NCBI GenBank assembly: GCA_963576475.1
Contig: OY754972.1
Coordinates: 16,358,506-16,422,505, forward strand
Length of the DNA: 64,000 bases
Direction: 5' to 3'
Source: Molanna angustata
Lineage: Eukaryota; Arthropoda; Insecta; Trichoptera; Molannidae
Position numbers and translations under genes: made by a program
Part shown: in pieces, positions 37,921-48,539 of the stretch
Position numbering within the stretch: position 1 is the stretch's first letter
Layout of the letters: each line of letters starts with the position of its first letter
The notes under the pieces: generated by a model
What the model saw: only the letters and a program-made list of their open reading frames with translations
Databases searched by the model: none
Told to the model about the DNA's origin: nothing

Positions 37921-38684
37921 ATCGTCTACAGTTAATAAGAAGACATGTAAAATATGATGATTTAAAAACATATATTGAAATAATCAATGACTAAAAATCT
38001 TACGTACCTAAAATAAGTCATCATGGAGTCTCACATTGTCTGTAGACAAACTAAATGAAATGAATCGATGTATTTTTTAATGTTACGCAACAGTTTCTTT
38101 GCTCCCAAACTTGTTGGTTCAAAAGTATCACTGTAAGTTCACAGTGCGGTCATCTTGAAATACATATGTAATTTAACGTTGTATGATGATGCAGCAGCGG
38201 TTGTTTTATCTCCGAAATAAGATTATTATTATTATTATTATTGTTACGGTACAGTGTTACAAGTATTGAAAAAGTGAAAGTTATCTGTGTTGCCATGACC
38301 GTGGAACTGCCTCCATCAGCCAATGACGCTGTCTGTTATTGTGCGTCTCGACTTTATCCACTGGTCTCTGAGTTCACGGTTCGGTTACGTTGTAAACAAT
38401 GGAGATATTATGGTGCTTTCCAACAGAAGATGCCCATTAAATCCAGTGTATTTTCTCATCGTGCTAATCTATATAAATTATTTTTTGATCGTGTATTTTT
38501 GTTTGTATTAGTCTTCAACGCAACATGTGAACCCAATGTTTTCACATTTTGGATGTTGTATTTTTTTGCATTTTGCTTCAGATTTTTATCCAAAGTAGTT
38601 GAACAATTTCATTAATGCGTAAAATGAACATACTTGTTGAATATGGTAGTCACCTCAGGGGGTCAAGTCAAGGGTCATCTTAAG

Positions 38685-38765
38685 ATATTATAGATCTCCA
38701 TAAGATAATTACATCCATGATATGGGTAAACACGGGTGGTTTTGATTCCGCCGGTAGACCAGAAT
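38685..38765. repeat. Short dispersed repeat (pair with 41740-41820)
   Basis: ATCCATGATATGGGTAA, GATT(T/C)CGCCGGT and GACCAGA(A/C)TTGCCCC occur in the same order in both places. It is probably the end of a SINE or LINE. Confidence 0.6.
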
Positions 38766-38814
38766 TGCCCCACTGTAGTGGCGCCCCCCAATACCTACCG
38801 AATACAAAGGCGTG

Positions 38815-39190
38815 CTTGTATGTCTGATTGACGACCCATTATTGACTGATGGATTGCAAGGTCGGTATTCTAAATTTATTATATAGATACTACAACGAGA
38901 AATGCTCAGAAGAACTTGCATCTCTGGTAGGTACCTCTTTCACCCATTCACAATAGAGTCACTCGTTTTACTCAATCTCAACTTCCGTTCACATTAAACC
39001 TTCAACATACACGAACCAGTCGCTTCTCGAATTCTTTTACTAACACAGCAGCCCGGCTGTGGAACGATCTTACGAATTCTGCGCTTCCACCTTCTTAACA
39101 GGCCGGGTCTTTTTAAGATCCGAATTAATATTTTCACGAGCAGATTGTAAACCCCAACGCTACGTAGTGCGCTTCTTCGGAAGAGTATAA
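38815..39190 (+). pseudogene. CR1/Jockey-like LINE 3' remnant
   Basis: Parallel to 51970-52330: TGATTGACGACCCAT, AAGGTCGGTATTCTAA, GATGCTCAGAA-like sequence, CATTCACAATAGAGTCACTC and GGTCTTTTTAAGATC. In broken frames these encode the tail of a non-LTR reverse transcriptase, including SLVLLNLNFRSH and FKIRINIFTSRL. No intact frame remains. Confidence 0.65.
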
Positions 39191-40084
39191 TGGACCCAAA
39201 TCTTACGCAGTGTACGTGAACCGGTAATCCATATATTTACGTTACAAAAAATATACTATAGGTAATAATAATTCCAAATAGAAAAATTGAAAATATAGAA
39301 CAAAATTTTTTTCGGTGCATTGGATTTTTCCGCAAAATATACAACGGTTTTAGGTATACGGGGTAAAATTATTTTTTTATAGGTAGGTACTATTATAAAA
39401 TTATATAATTTTTATAGGTAGGTAGGGTTTTTTTATAGGTAAGATCAAGAAATATATATTTTTTCATATTTATGTCGGAATTTTTACTATTTTTTTAAGG
39501 GTAGATGCTAGTATAGATTGTATAGATACCTAAGTATTTTAAGTAATATCTCGAGTCGCGTAAAGCTATACCTATTATTATGCATTATTTGAGCACGTAC
39601 TTAGCCAATTATTATTTTATAACGAGGTTCATTATTAATTTACATTTTCAATCTTTATTTTTAAAGAAAGTTGGTACCTACCGATCATTTTTAAAGAAAG
39701 GTTTTTTTTCTGCGGTTTAGTAAGTATCGATGCAGGTTTATTTTGTCTACAGTACAGTTATGGGTGACTTCATACATACCATAGTAAAATGTTATAGACG
39801 CTCTTCCGCCTTTCATTTCTCTTACAAAATCTGTTATCGTGAATCTACTGAATGCATTGCGTGCAAATTTAATCAATACTATCACTTTTTATTCATTTTT
39901 CACAATACAAATGTAAGTAATTTTGATGAACGGTGATGTAATGATTTCTTTACCAGTGAACCAGTTAAATTAATCTTAATTAATTTTATATTAATAACAT
40001 GTGTTTGGCTGGAAGCAATAGCCTACGGGCTATAAGTCCGCCACATTTTGTGAGAATATTATTATTATTATGATTAGCTATAAC

Positions 40085-40380
40085 TATAACAATAGATTTC
40101 GATTACCCGGCTCTTACGGGACACCCGAAAACGATTATAATATAAAAGAGTGGAAGTACTATCCTAAGCCGGTGCTTCACACACAAAAAAACATCTTACA
40201 TAGTTCAGCAATGAGGTTTACCACCTATTCCGTTGACTTTTTAGGTGAGACGAGACTGTTGTGTGGAGATACACGCATGTGTTGTCCTTTTTTTTCAAGG
40301 CAAGCACACCCGCAATCATGTCGCTGGTTACCCCACATTGTGGGAAATGCTGTGATGGTATGTAGGTATGTATGCAATCA
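40085..40380 (+). mobile_element. Retroposed repeat with inverted 5' segment
   Basis: From about 40190 (TAGTTCAGCAATGAGGTT) to the ATGTAGGTATGTAT tail it runs parallel to 53455-53640. The first 90 bases (40088-40178) match 53362-53440 only as reverse complement. It ends in a short-repeat tail, like a LINE or SINE 3' end. The 133-codon frame across it is not recognised as a protein. Confidence 0.7.
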
Positions 40381-41220
40381 ATTGAGAATGTTTTCTTACA
40401 ATTTGTTTATGCAAGAGGAAGATTTGACAATTAACATGGTTAATCTTCAAAATACGACAGCTTGTTATTGAATGTGTGTTGTAATTGACATCGTACCTGT
40501 TTCATATATACATATATTTCAAAAAATATATATATAAGTAATTACAATGACTATTGAAATATTAGACAGAGGGAGATTTGAAATATTATTTAAATCTCAA
40601 AAACATGATACTAAAGCGTGTAAAGTGATCACGTAAACAATTCAAGGCAGATCCTGTAAGCTCATGGTAAAATGTGTCTCTGTTGAGATACTATTATTAA
40701 AATATAATTTCACAGTAAATACCTAACCGTCCTTATCTTTTGATAATTACTGAAGATATTTAAAAATAAATCATATAGGTATATGTATTTCATCGATAAA
40801 TGATTTAGGTATATTCTCATAAATAATATTTATTTTTAAATAAATGAAGATTTTTAATAATGTGTCAACCCTAATTTGTAATTTGTTATAGCAATAAAGT
40901 ATTATTGTGGTTTATTATGTAGGTACATCCATACTGTGAGTTATGTAAGAAAATCAAGTGTGTACCTACGAGTATGTGAGTGAAAATGAAAGTGAAGTAA
41001 TGCGAAACATGTAAATAGGATTCGTTTTATTGTATTATATGAATTGTATTATTGCATTGTCAATACATTATTTTATCATAACATGAACAATATCAGTTTA
41101 TATAATCTCAACGGAGATGAAGAAAAACGACATTATATTAATAGGGAATTTCGTTGTTCATTAGAAGAAATTTAGCATAATTTACAGTCAAAATTAAAAA
41201 AATATATACCTTTATAACTA
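40381..41220. other. AT-rich intergenic DNA
   Basis: No gene, RNA or clear repeat was seen in this stretch. Confidence 0.55.
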
Positions 41221-41221
41221 A

Positions 41222-41377
41222 TCATATTAAATTACTTAAAAAATCAGTAAAAAAACACTCAATCGAGTGTAGCTGCTCGTTGAGCGAAACGCGTCAGTGG
41301 ACAAAAATAAGTGGAAATTGTTAAAAATTTAGTGTTTTTTTAATTATTTTTTAAGTAATTTAATATAATTAATAATA
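41222..41377. repeat. Foldback repeat with a decayed hammerhead-like motif
   Basis: TTAAATTACTTAAAAAAT at the left and its reverse complement at the right flank a core with GCTCGTTGAGC (stem-loop), GAAACGCGTC and AGTGG. The last pieces equal stem II, GAA, ACGCGT and cleavage C of the motif at 4468-4508, but the CTGACGA box is missing, probably by deletion. This is the same layout as the 4365 palindrome. Confidence 0.55.
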
Positions 41378-43185
41378 GCACTCAATCAAGAATTAACAGT
41401 TGAAAAAATAGAAAAAAACCTTTATAACTTATTCAAACAATAATCTAGTAATAGAACTTTTCGGAAGTATTTAAGTTATATAAAATATAAATATACCTGC
41501 ATAAAAAATCAGAAACTTCATTTTTATAAATTGTAATTTAAGTCCCCATAAAACGTTGCTAAAACAAAATAATTCGTGGAAAATTAAGAAAATACACAAT
41601 TATAGACATTTAATATGTATTTGACTAATGAGGAATTTCGTGAATTTAATATTACCACTCTCAATACAAGCAACTGATATTATTTCGAAAATATTATTCA
41701 ATTATTATATGGAGTTCCATAATATCTTTAGATGTCATAGAACTTCATATTATGGTAATTATATCCATGATATGGGTAATCACGAGGGTTGATTTCGCCG
41801 GTTGGACCAGACTTGCCCCCCAGAACAGATTAAGATGTTCAAAAATAGTTGAAAACGATAGTTTAAGTATAAAAGATTTTTTGAGTTTATAAAGAAAATT
41901 CATTGATTTATTTAATATCTGCAAAGGATGAATAATATTCCCATTTGAAGTCATTTCCTTGCAAATAGCAAATATTATTAGGCTTTTATTTTGCTGGATA
42001 TTATTGTTACCAAATTGCACATTTTGGCCTCGTTTTCAGCAGTGGTATACATGTAACCGCGTGTAAATAAATCACATCAAATGGAAAAAAAATCAACTGT
42101 ATATAGAAAATACTTTTCCTTTCAACGAAACAGAGATCAATAATAATAATATAGGTACAAATATAATGTCTGTACAAACCATTTTGAAACGAACACTATC
42201 TCCCACGTTCCGCGATCGTATTCACACTATTCGAGAGAAAGATGAACTGTTCAATATAATTTATTTCACTAGTTTCTTTTCGTTGCCAGATGATGACTGG
42301 AACCAATATTGCCCCCCCAATGTCTTTATACAAACATAAGATTTGTCTTCCCACCACTCAGCACTGAAAGAATTGCACGGCCGGCTCGACACTTTTGCCA
42401 ACTAAACACGCTTTTGACTTTTGAGTCATTTATAGTCGCACATCTATCACTTTATACATAATTTTATAACAATTTCGTTTATCTCCGTCTAGACTGGTTG
42501 CTGATTATGGTCGGAATGATGATAGTGTGCAGATCCATAAAGTTTTATATGCAGCAACTTGAGGATGTACTGGACATGGTTTCGCAACACTCTCTGGGTA
42601 TACCTGATGGTCATATTACTCGGAGTATTCAGGCGGTGGGGGTAAGTTCATTGAGTTAATCAAAATGCGATGTCAAACGTTTTAAAATTTATTTTGTAAG
42701 ACACACAAACGATGAATGAAGTTGTATTTTACTCCGAAATTCTTGAACTTGTACCATCGATAAAGTATTTATTTTGATTTTTAGATTGCATCTGGGGCAA
42801 TTACCAGATATTATTTCAAATTGAACAAGGACTCAAAAACAAGTTGAAAACAATGTGTCTCCACCGGGAATTGAACTCATAATCAATGGTTTTATGAATA
42901 TTAGTTAATATTATTAATAGTTTTAGTTCGTGAAACTATTAAACTCTGAGATGATTATCATGTAATATTTATTATAATTTTCTTTGACCTTCAGCTCACT
43001 ATATAATTACTTGATAGCTCGTCAGTAATTTGTTTCCATTTCTTCCTATTCTGAACCAAGTTATTGTCACATTCGTATCTTTGCTAAAATTAATACTAGT
43101 AAGTTAATACTAGTTTAGTACTTCTTCTTTCGTCTTCCTTTAAATATCTCAGTGATAACTTGTATTGTCATATTATCATCAAAAG
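41378..43185. other. Intergenic DNA with short repeat fragments
   Basis: It contains the short repeat at 41740-41820. A SINE-like B box occurs on the minus strand near 42868 (GTTCAATTCCCGG). Otherwise nothing could be supported. Confidence 0.5.
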
Positions 43186-43189
43186 CTCG

Positions 43190-43470
43190 ACAGCCCCGGG
43201 TGGCCCTTGGCTGAATCCTGCAGTCTCTTCCATTCTTGCCTTTCTGAAGCCTAGGTTTCCCAGTTTCTAATTAGCAAAATGGACACATCAGGGCTGACAG
43301 AGTCCATCCATTGCAGTTTGGGCCTTCCTGGTCTTCTTAATTCTTGCGGTGTGGAGAGTCTGAGATTTTTTTCTGGACCCTTCGTTAATACCCAGGTTTC
43401 AGAAGCATATATCAGGACTGGCTTAATCAGAGTTTTATCATGTTTTGTCATATATTTTACATAATTATTT
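43190..43470 (-). pseudogene. RTE-like LINE C-terminal fragment
   Basis: The minus strand encodes KHDKTLIKPVLIYASETWVL, then LRRPGRPKLQWMDSV and NWETASERQEWKRL. These are typical end-of-RTE motifs, with internal deletion and frame breaks. Confidence 0.75.
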
Positions 43471-45170
43471 ACGACGTTTTCAAAAGTTTGTGAAGTCTTT
43501 TGATCTACGTTGCAGACAGCCTTTTATTTTCTTATATTTTCGTACATAATTTTAACAAATTTTAATTGTAGGTACACTGGCTGCTTCTTTGCCATTAGGG
43601 TTTTTGTCATTTATCAATTATAAACTAAGAAAACATAGCTACTTATAAGTACAACAGCAAAAAAAATATTAAGTTCACTGAGATTCAAAAATTGTTCATA
43701 GATTACGAAAGAAAACGGAGAGAAAATTGGAATCAGGGTTTTTGGAATAAGAAATTCGCAGTTCTTGGAAGATAGATATTATTATGTACGTACGTCTAAA
43801 TCCACATCCACAGGATTCAGAGTATGCGTCGCTAGGACCAAATCTCAAAGAAATTTAGCAGGTATGTACAAGTATATTTCTTTACTGACCACAAAGATAT
43901 GGCTGACCCTGTACATTATCTGAAACAAAGTTTTTATTATTCTTGGCAAATACCATTGGATATCATTGTTCAAAAATCATCAGGGCAATGACACCAGCAA
44001 TCAAAACATTTGGATAGTTGAGATCGAAGCAAATAATTTACTTTGTAAAGGAAAGAACTGTTCAGAATTTTTTTCTCTTTGATTAACCGCAATGAGTTTA
44101 GTCGTAATGTTTTTTTATGTATTTGGCGTAGTATAATTTTGAATCCGCTATTCGATTCAATCTATGATAAATTGACTCCAAATTGACATCATGTGTAGCA
44201 TCAATGCACAATATTATATGTAGGTGTGTACTTAACACACTTGTGAATTGTGATTCTTTGAAAAGATTCACAACAATTAAAGAAAACAAAATTTGTATTT
44301 AATGCGAATGACGCGAATTTGAACCTTGCCTTGACCGATTTCGTTCACCTACATACATATAGAGCAAATATTTATGATTAGTTTAGGGAATGTATATAAT
44401 GTTCTTGTTACAAGCACATATTCATGCTTTTGAGAAAAAATAAAAATAATTCATGTAGTGAAGAATTTGGTAATGGTTAATTTTCTTAAAGTCTTAAAAA
44501 AATCTCTCGAAATAACTTGGAGATTGTACGGATAAACATTTTCAAGGTATCGAAAATTGTGTCAATATATTGGGAATTCCAGAAATATTTCCATAGGCAA
44601 CCAACCGCGCAATTAGAGCAACGAATCATTAGTTGCAACTGATCACGTTGCGTGCATTTGTATTAAGGTACAAAGAACAACACTAGTGATTCATTATTCG
44701 AAGCCAAATGTAAAAAGGGACATTAATGTCGATAGTTTTTCAACACTAAGCCGAGGAAATCCTATGTTTTTTTTTGTACGAAACGCCCCTTTTTATAATG
44801 ATAATAAATGTTATGCAATTGAATCGAGCTACTTAAGTAATATTGGGATTTTCCCGAAACGGATCTTGAAAGGCAATAAACTCTTGGATGCAATTATTGC
44901 ATAACAGAACGTGTAATAATAAATTATGAACATTTTGTGTACGAACTGTAATTATAAAAGTATTATCTCTAAAAATATTTATTTCACTGATGAATGAAAC
45001 GACCATGTAAGATAATCGAATATTTATACAGTCGTAAATATTGGATTATTTTTCATCATCGGGAGTCACTGATATTTTATGACAATTGTTTAACATCTCA
45101 ATAGAGACGAAGTTGGAATATTATGGGAGAACCAGGAACTCAAGGCACCTACAGGACTCGCGACAGGGGA
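43471..45170. other. Intergenic DNA, no supported feature
   Basis: AT-rich DNA with short open frames only (up to 72 codons), none recognised. Confidence 0.5.
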
Positions 45171-45174
45171 AAAA

Positions 45175-45420
45175 AAACAATGCTTGCGTAGTGTGTTGCG
45201 TAGCTATATAATAATAATAGGTAATGTGAACACTTCCTTGCACTTTGCGCAAGTGGAGATTTTATTGCCGTATGGCAATTTCTTCCATCTAACCAATGTT
45301 TCCAGCTCAGAGAAGCAATATTTACGTGAGAAATAAATTTAAATTTCTCCTCTGCTAGGAATCGAACCCAGAACGCCCGCACAGAAACCGAACGGCTTAC
45401 CAACTGTGCCACGGCGGTCG
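45175..45420 (-). mobile_element. tRNA-derived SINE
   Basis: On the minus strand, starting near 45420, a tRNA-like head has an A box TGGCACAGTTGGTAA and a B box GGGTTCGATTCC at normal spacing. It is followed by about 180 bases of unrelated tail. It abuts a (CAT)n stretch at the end of the adjacent RTE fragment. Confidence 0.8.
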
Positions 45421-45990
45421 TATATCATCATCATCATCATTGGCGCTTCAGGCCTGTGTGGAACCTGGCCTCCAGAATCCTTCTTCAGCCGTCCCTGGTC
45501 CTTCACCGCTCTACTCCAGTTTGCTATTCCGATCGTCCTTATGTCGTCTTCTGTGTCGTCCAGCCATCTTAACTTGGGCCTGCCTCTAATTCTTCTGCCC
45601 TCTGGATTGGCATTAAGAACCTTTATGGGGATACGATCATCATTCATCCGGCTGATATGTCCCAACCACTGCTGTCTACGTACTTTTATGACTTGTACAA
45701 TCTTGGGTTCGTCATAAAATGCCTGTAGTTCGTGATTATATCACATCCTCCAAAGTCCATTATCATTTACTGGGCCAAAAATCTTTTTCAGGATATTCCT
45801 TTCAAATATCAAGAGGCCGTGTTCGTCTCTTTTTGTTAAGACCCAGCATTCAGCTCCACACACTACGACAAGTCTGAGACGAGTTTTATAAATCAGGATT
45901 TTTGTTTTCCTTGTTCGTATTTTGGACCTAATGTGCTTTATTAGACCATAATAGCACCTTTTGCCAGCGGATGATGATGATAATATGATG
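45421..45990 (-). pseudogene. RTE-like LINE, C-terminal part
   Basis: In minus-strand order: KILIYKTRLRLVV, ECWVLTKRDEHGL, FERNILKKIFGPV, QQWLGHISRMNDDRIPIKV, GRRIRGRPKLRWLDD and NWSRAVKDQGRLKK. This is the conserved end of RTE-type elements. Stops and frameshifts mark it as dead. It ends in a (GAT)n tail. Confidence 0.85.
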
Positions 45991-46220
45991 AGACTAATTA
46001 TTTATTTTATTAGAAGTGTTCTTTAATTTACTATTTTAGGTTTAAGAGACATTATTTCGAATTCAATAACATTGAGAGCGTCTCTATGTATAATAATTGA
46101 ATGCACTATTTATATGTTGAGTCGTTGAGTGTGTTGTATACAGTCCTAGAATATGTAGCTAGTGGAATATTATTCAAAATTCTAAGCATGTTTTTTTTGC
46201 AATTAAAACCTTAAATAATA

Positions 46221-46448
46221 TTATAGACAAAATAACCTACATTACTCTGACGATGATCTGCACTCTGACGATGATTTTCAGATCGATACCGGTCAGTGCC
46301 AGTGTTAAAATTAAATAGTGAAACTAAAACTAATTAGTGTTTTCATTTATACCTAACCTACATTATTTATATATAGACAAAATAACCTACATTAGTAATG
46401 TAGGTTATTTTGTCTATATATAAATAATGTAGGTTATTTTGTCTATAA
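46221..46448. repeat. Nested foldback with a hammerhead-like motif
   Basis: A motif with the core GACAAAATAACCTACATTA occurs four times: direct at 46222-46244 and 46374-46394, inverted at 46396-46417 and 46425-46447. The inner pair forms an 81-base palindrome with exact 40-base arms (46355-46435). The outer pair encloses the ribozyme-bearing block at 46244-46355. Confidence 0.85.
46260..46299 (+). ncRNA. Hammerhead-ribozyme-like motif, second copy of the 14447 type
   Basis: GCACT, CTGACGA, T, GATT-TTCA-GATC (stem II with one G-U pair), GAT, ACCGGT, C, AGTGC. Directly upstream (46244-46259) is a partial second copy ending inside stem II (ACTCTGACGATGATCT), so the 5' part is tandemly repeated. 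The single difference from 14447 keeps stem II paired. Confidence 0.58.
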
Positions 46449-47385
46449 TACATAATAAAAACAATAAATTCTTTATTCCAGTCTTTGAGCAGGGGGGTGC
46501 AATGCTATACAAACCATATTTTTACATACAAAATATACATTAAATGTTACAGAAGGAGAAAAATATTTTACAGAATATATAGATTATATACAAAAAAGAA
46601 AAAAAAATAAGAAGAAAAAAAAACTAATGATTTTATATGAAATATAGAAAAAAATGTAGAAATGATATAATTATCGTCTTTGATCCAACACTTCTGTTCA
46701 TCTTTGTGACAGTCTCGGACATTGGAGCTCCTGTTGAGCCTTTATGATCGTGTGAGGGTTTGTCCATATTCGCTCACGGTACCTATGCTGCGATTCGATG
46801 TCTGAGGATACCAAGAAATTATTGACATCGCCCCTCCGCAAACATACTTGAAGCGCTGCTATATCGTCGATAATTATTCTATAGGCGTCATTATATTGCA
46901 CCCGAAGTCGTATGAAGTCTAAGTATGTAGTTTGGATTTCACAGTAGTAAACAAGTATTTATGTAATTATAATATCGTAACAATAATTTAATAATTGATA
47001 CTATATGTTAAAAAAATATGACCAAACACGATATTCTAGTATCTACTACTATTGAATACGTACTAGGAAAAAAATGTTTTATTACGATTTTGCAATAGGT
47101 TTTAAAACCGTGCGTTGATATCGTTCATATATGTGCATTTATTATATCGTTTGGTTTCTTTACATGTTGAGCTTTATCATTTTCAAGAGAATTTATGTTA
47201 CTTAATTGTTTTTATTTATTTATTTAAAATGTCTTATTTCTGTCAAAAAAATATATTTTTCTTTGTTGTCGGAATTTTAAGATGTTGTCCTGGTGGGATT
47301 TAAGATTTTACATGTTACTATATCAACATTATAGACTAAATATTTATTTTATATAAATATCTACCCTAATATTATTCCAGTATCC
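46449..47385. other. Intergenic DNA with A-rich LINE-tail-like segment
   Basis: 46450-46640 is A-rich with TTTATTCCAG at its start and resembles a reversed LINE 3' end. A minus-strand frame at 46698-46901 (67 codons) is not recognised. Confidence 0.4.
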
Positions 47386-47386
47386 C

Positions 47387-48132
47387 AGTACACAAAACTT
47401 CCTTTTTCAGCACATCTTTCTCCGTACAAGCAGCTCGTCTTTGGAATCACATCCCATCGCAACTTCGAGTTTCATTAAGGCCCTAATATACCCTGGATAT
47501 ACGGATGTTCGCAAAAATGCACACTAAATTAGTTTCTAATGTATGAACCACGAGAAAATATTGTATATCACCTGATATGTGATATACAATATTTTATCGT
47601 GCAAAAATGGTAAAATTTAGAGGTTTTTTTTAAATAGCAAGAAGAGTTATTGAAATATAATAATAAAAAACTCAGCCGGTAGATTTTCATATTCTCTATC
47701 GAATAAAGTAAAAATATACTTCATAGGCCTTGTAGCTTTTTAGTTACTTACAATAAAAAAATAAAAAAGGGTTTTAGTAAAACTAATTTTACAAGAAAAG
47801 TATAAAACAAATTCAAAATTCAAAAAAATCATGCAATAGAGTAAAGATGTACATACAAACTGAGGGTATTAGGGAAATTATTTTCAAAATATAATGTATA
47901 GCCTACTATAGCCTCTTAACACTTCCCGCTTACAAAAGAAATCTCCTTATCCTATCCTTGTCCCCGCCCCCCCCCTATATAATATAATATTTTTATAATA
48001 TTTTTGTTATATGTTGTATTAAAAAACTGTTGGTACTTATCAAAAATTGAATATTTTTCACCAAATAAGTGCAGTTGGTTGGAAGATATTGCCATTTAGC
48101 AATTAGCCTGCCATTGTGCACATGTGCCCAAA
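47387..48132 (+). mobile_element. LINE 3' end, interrupted by another element
   Basis: Flanking parts (CAACTTCGAGTTTCATTAA at the left; CACTTCC to TTGTGCACATGTGC at the right) match the uninterrupted copy at 59268-59560. The tail continues into the (AAAT)n array. No intact coding region is present. Confidence 0.75.
47487..47929. mobile_element. Dispersed 440-bp element inserted in a LINE (copy 2)
   Basis: It matches 11224-11690. The uninterrupted LINE at 59268 reads GAGTTTCATTAACACTTCC, whereas here TTAA is present on both sides of the inserted block, suggesting a TTAA target duplication. The ends are not inverted repeats as far as I can see. Confidence 0.65.
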
Positions 48133-48530
<398 letters not shown>

Positions 48531-48539
48531 ATGAGGATA

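Noticed and set aside
40070..40471. 133-codon open frame
   Set aside because: It crosses a repeat shared with 53 kb in which part is inverted, so the frame is not conserved between copies.
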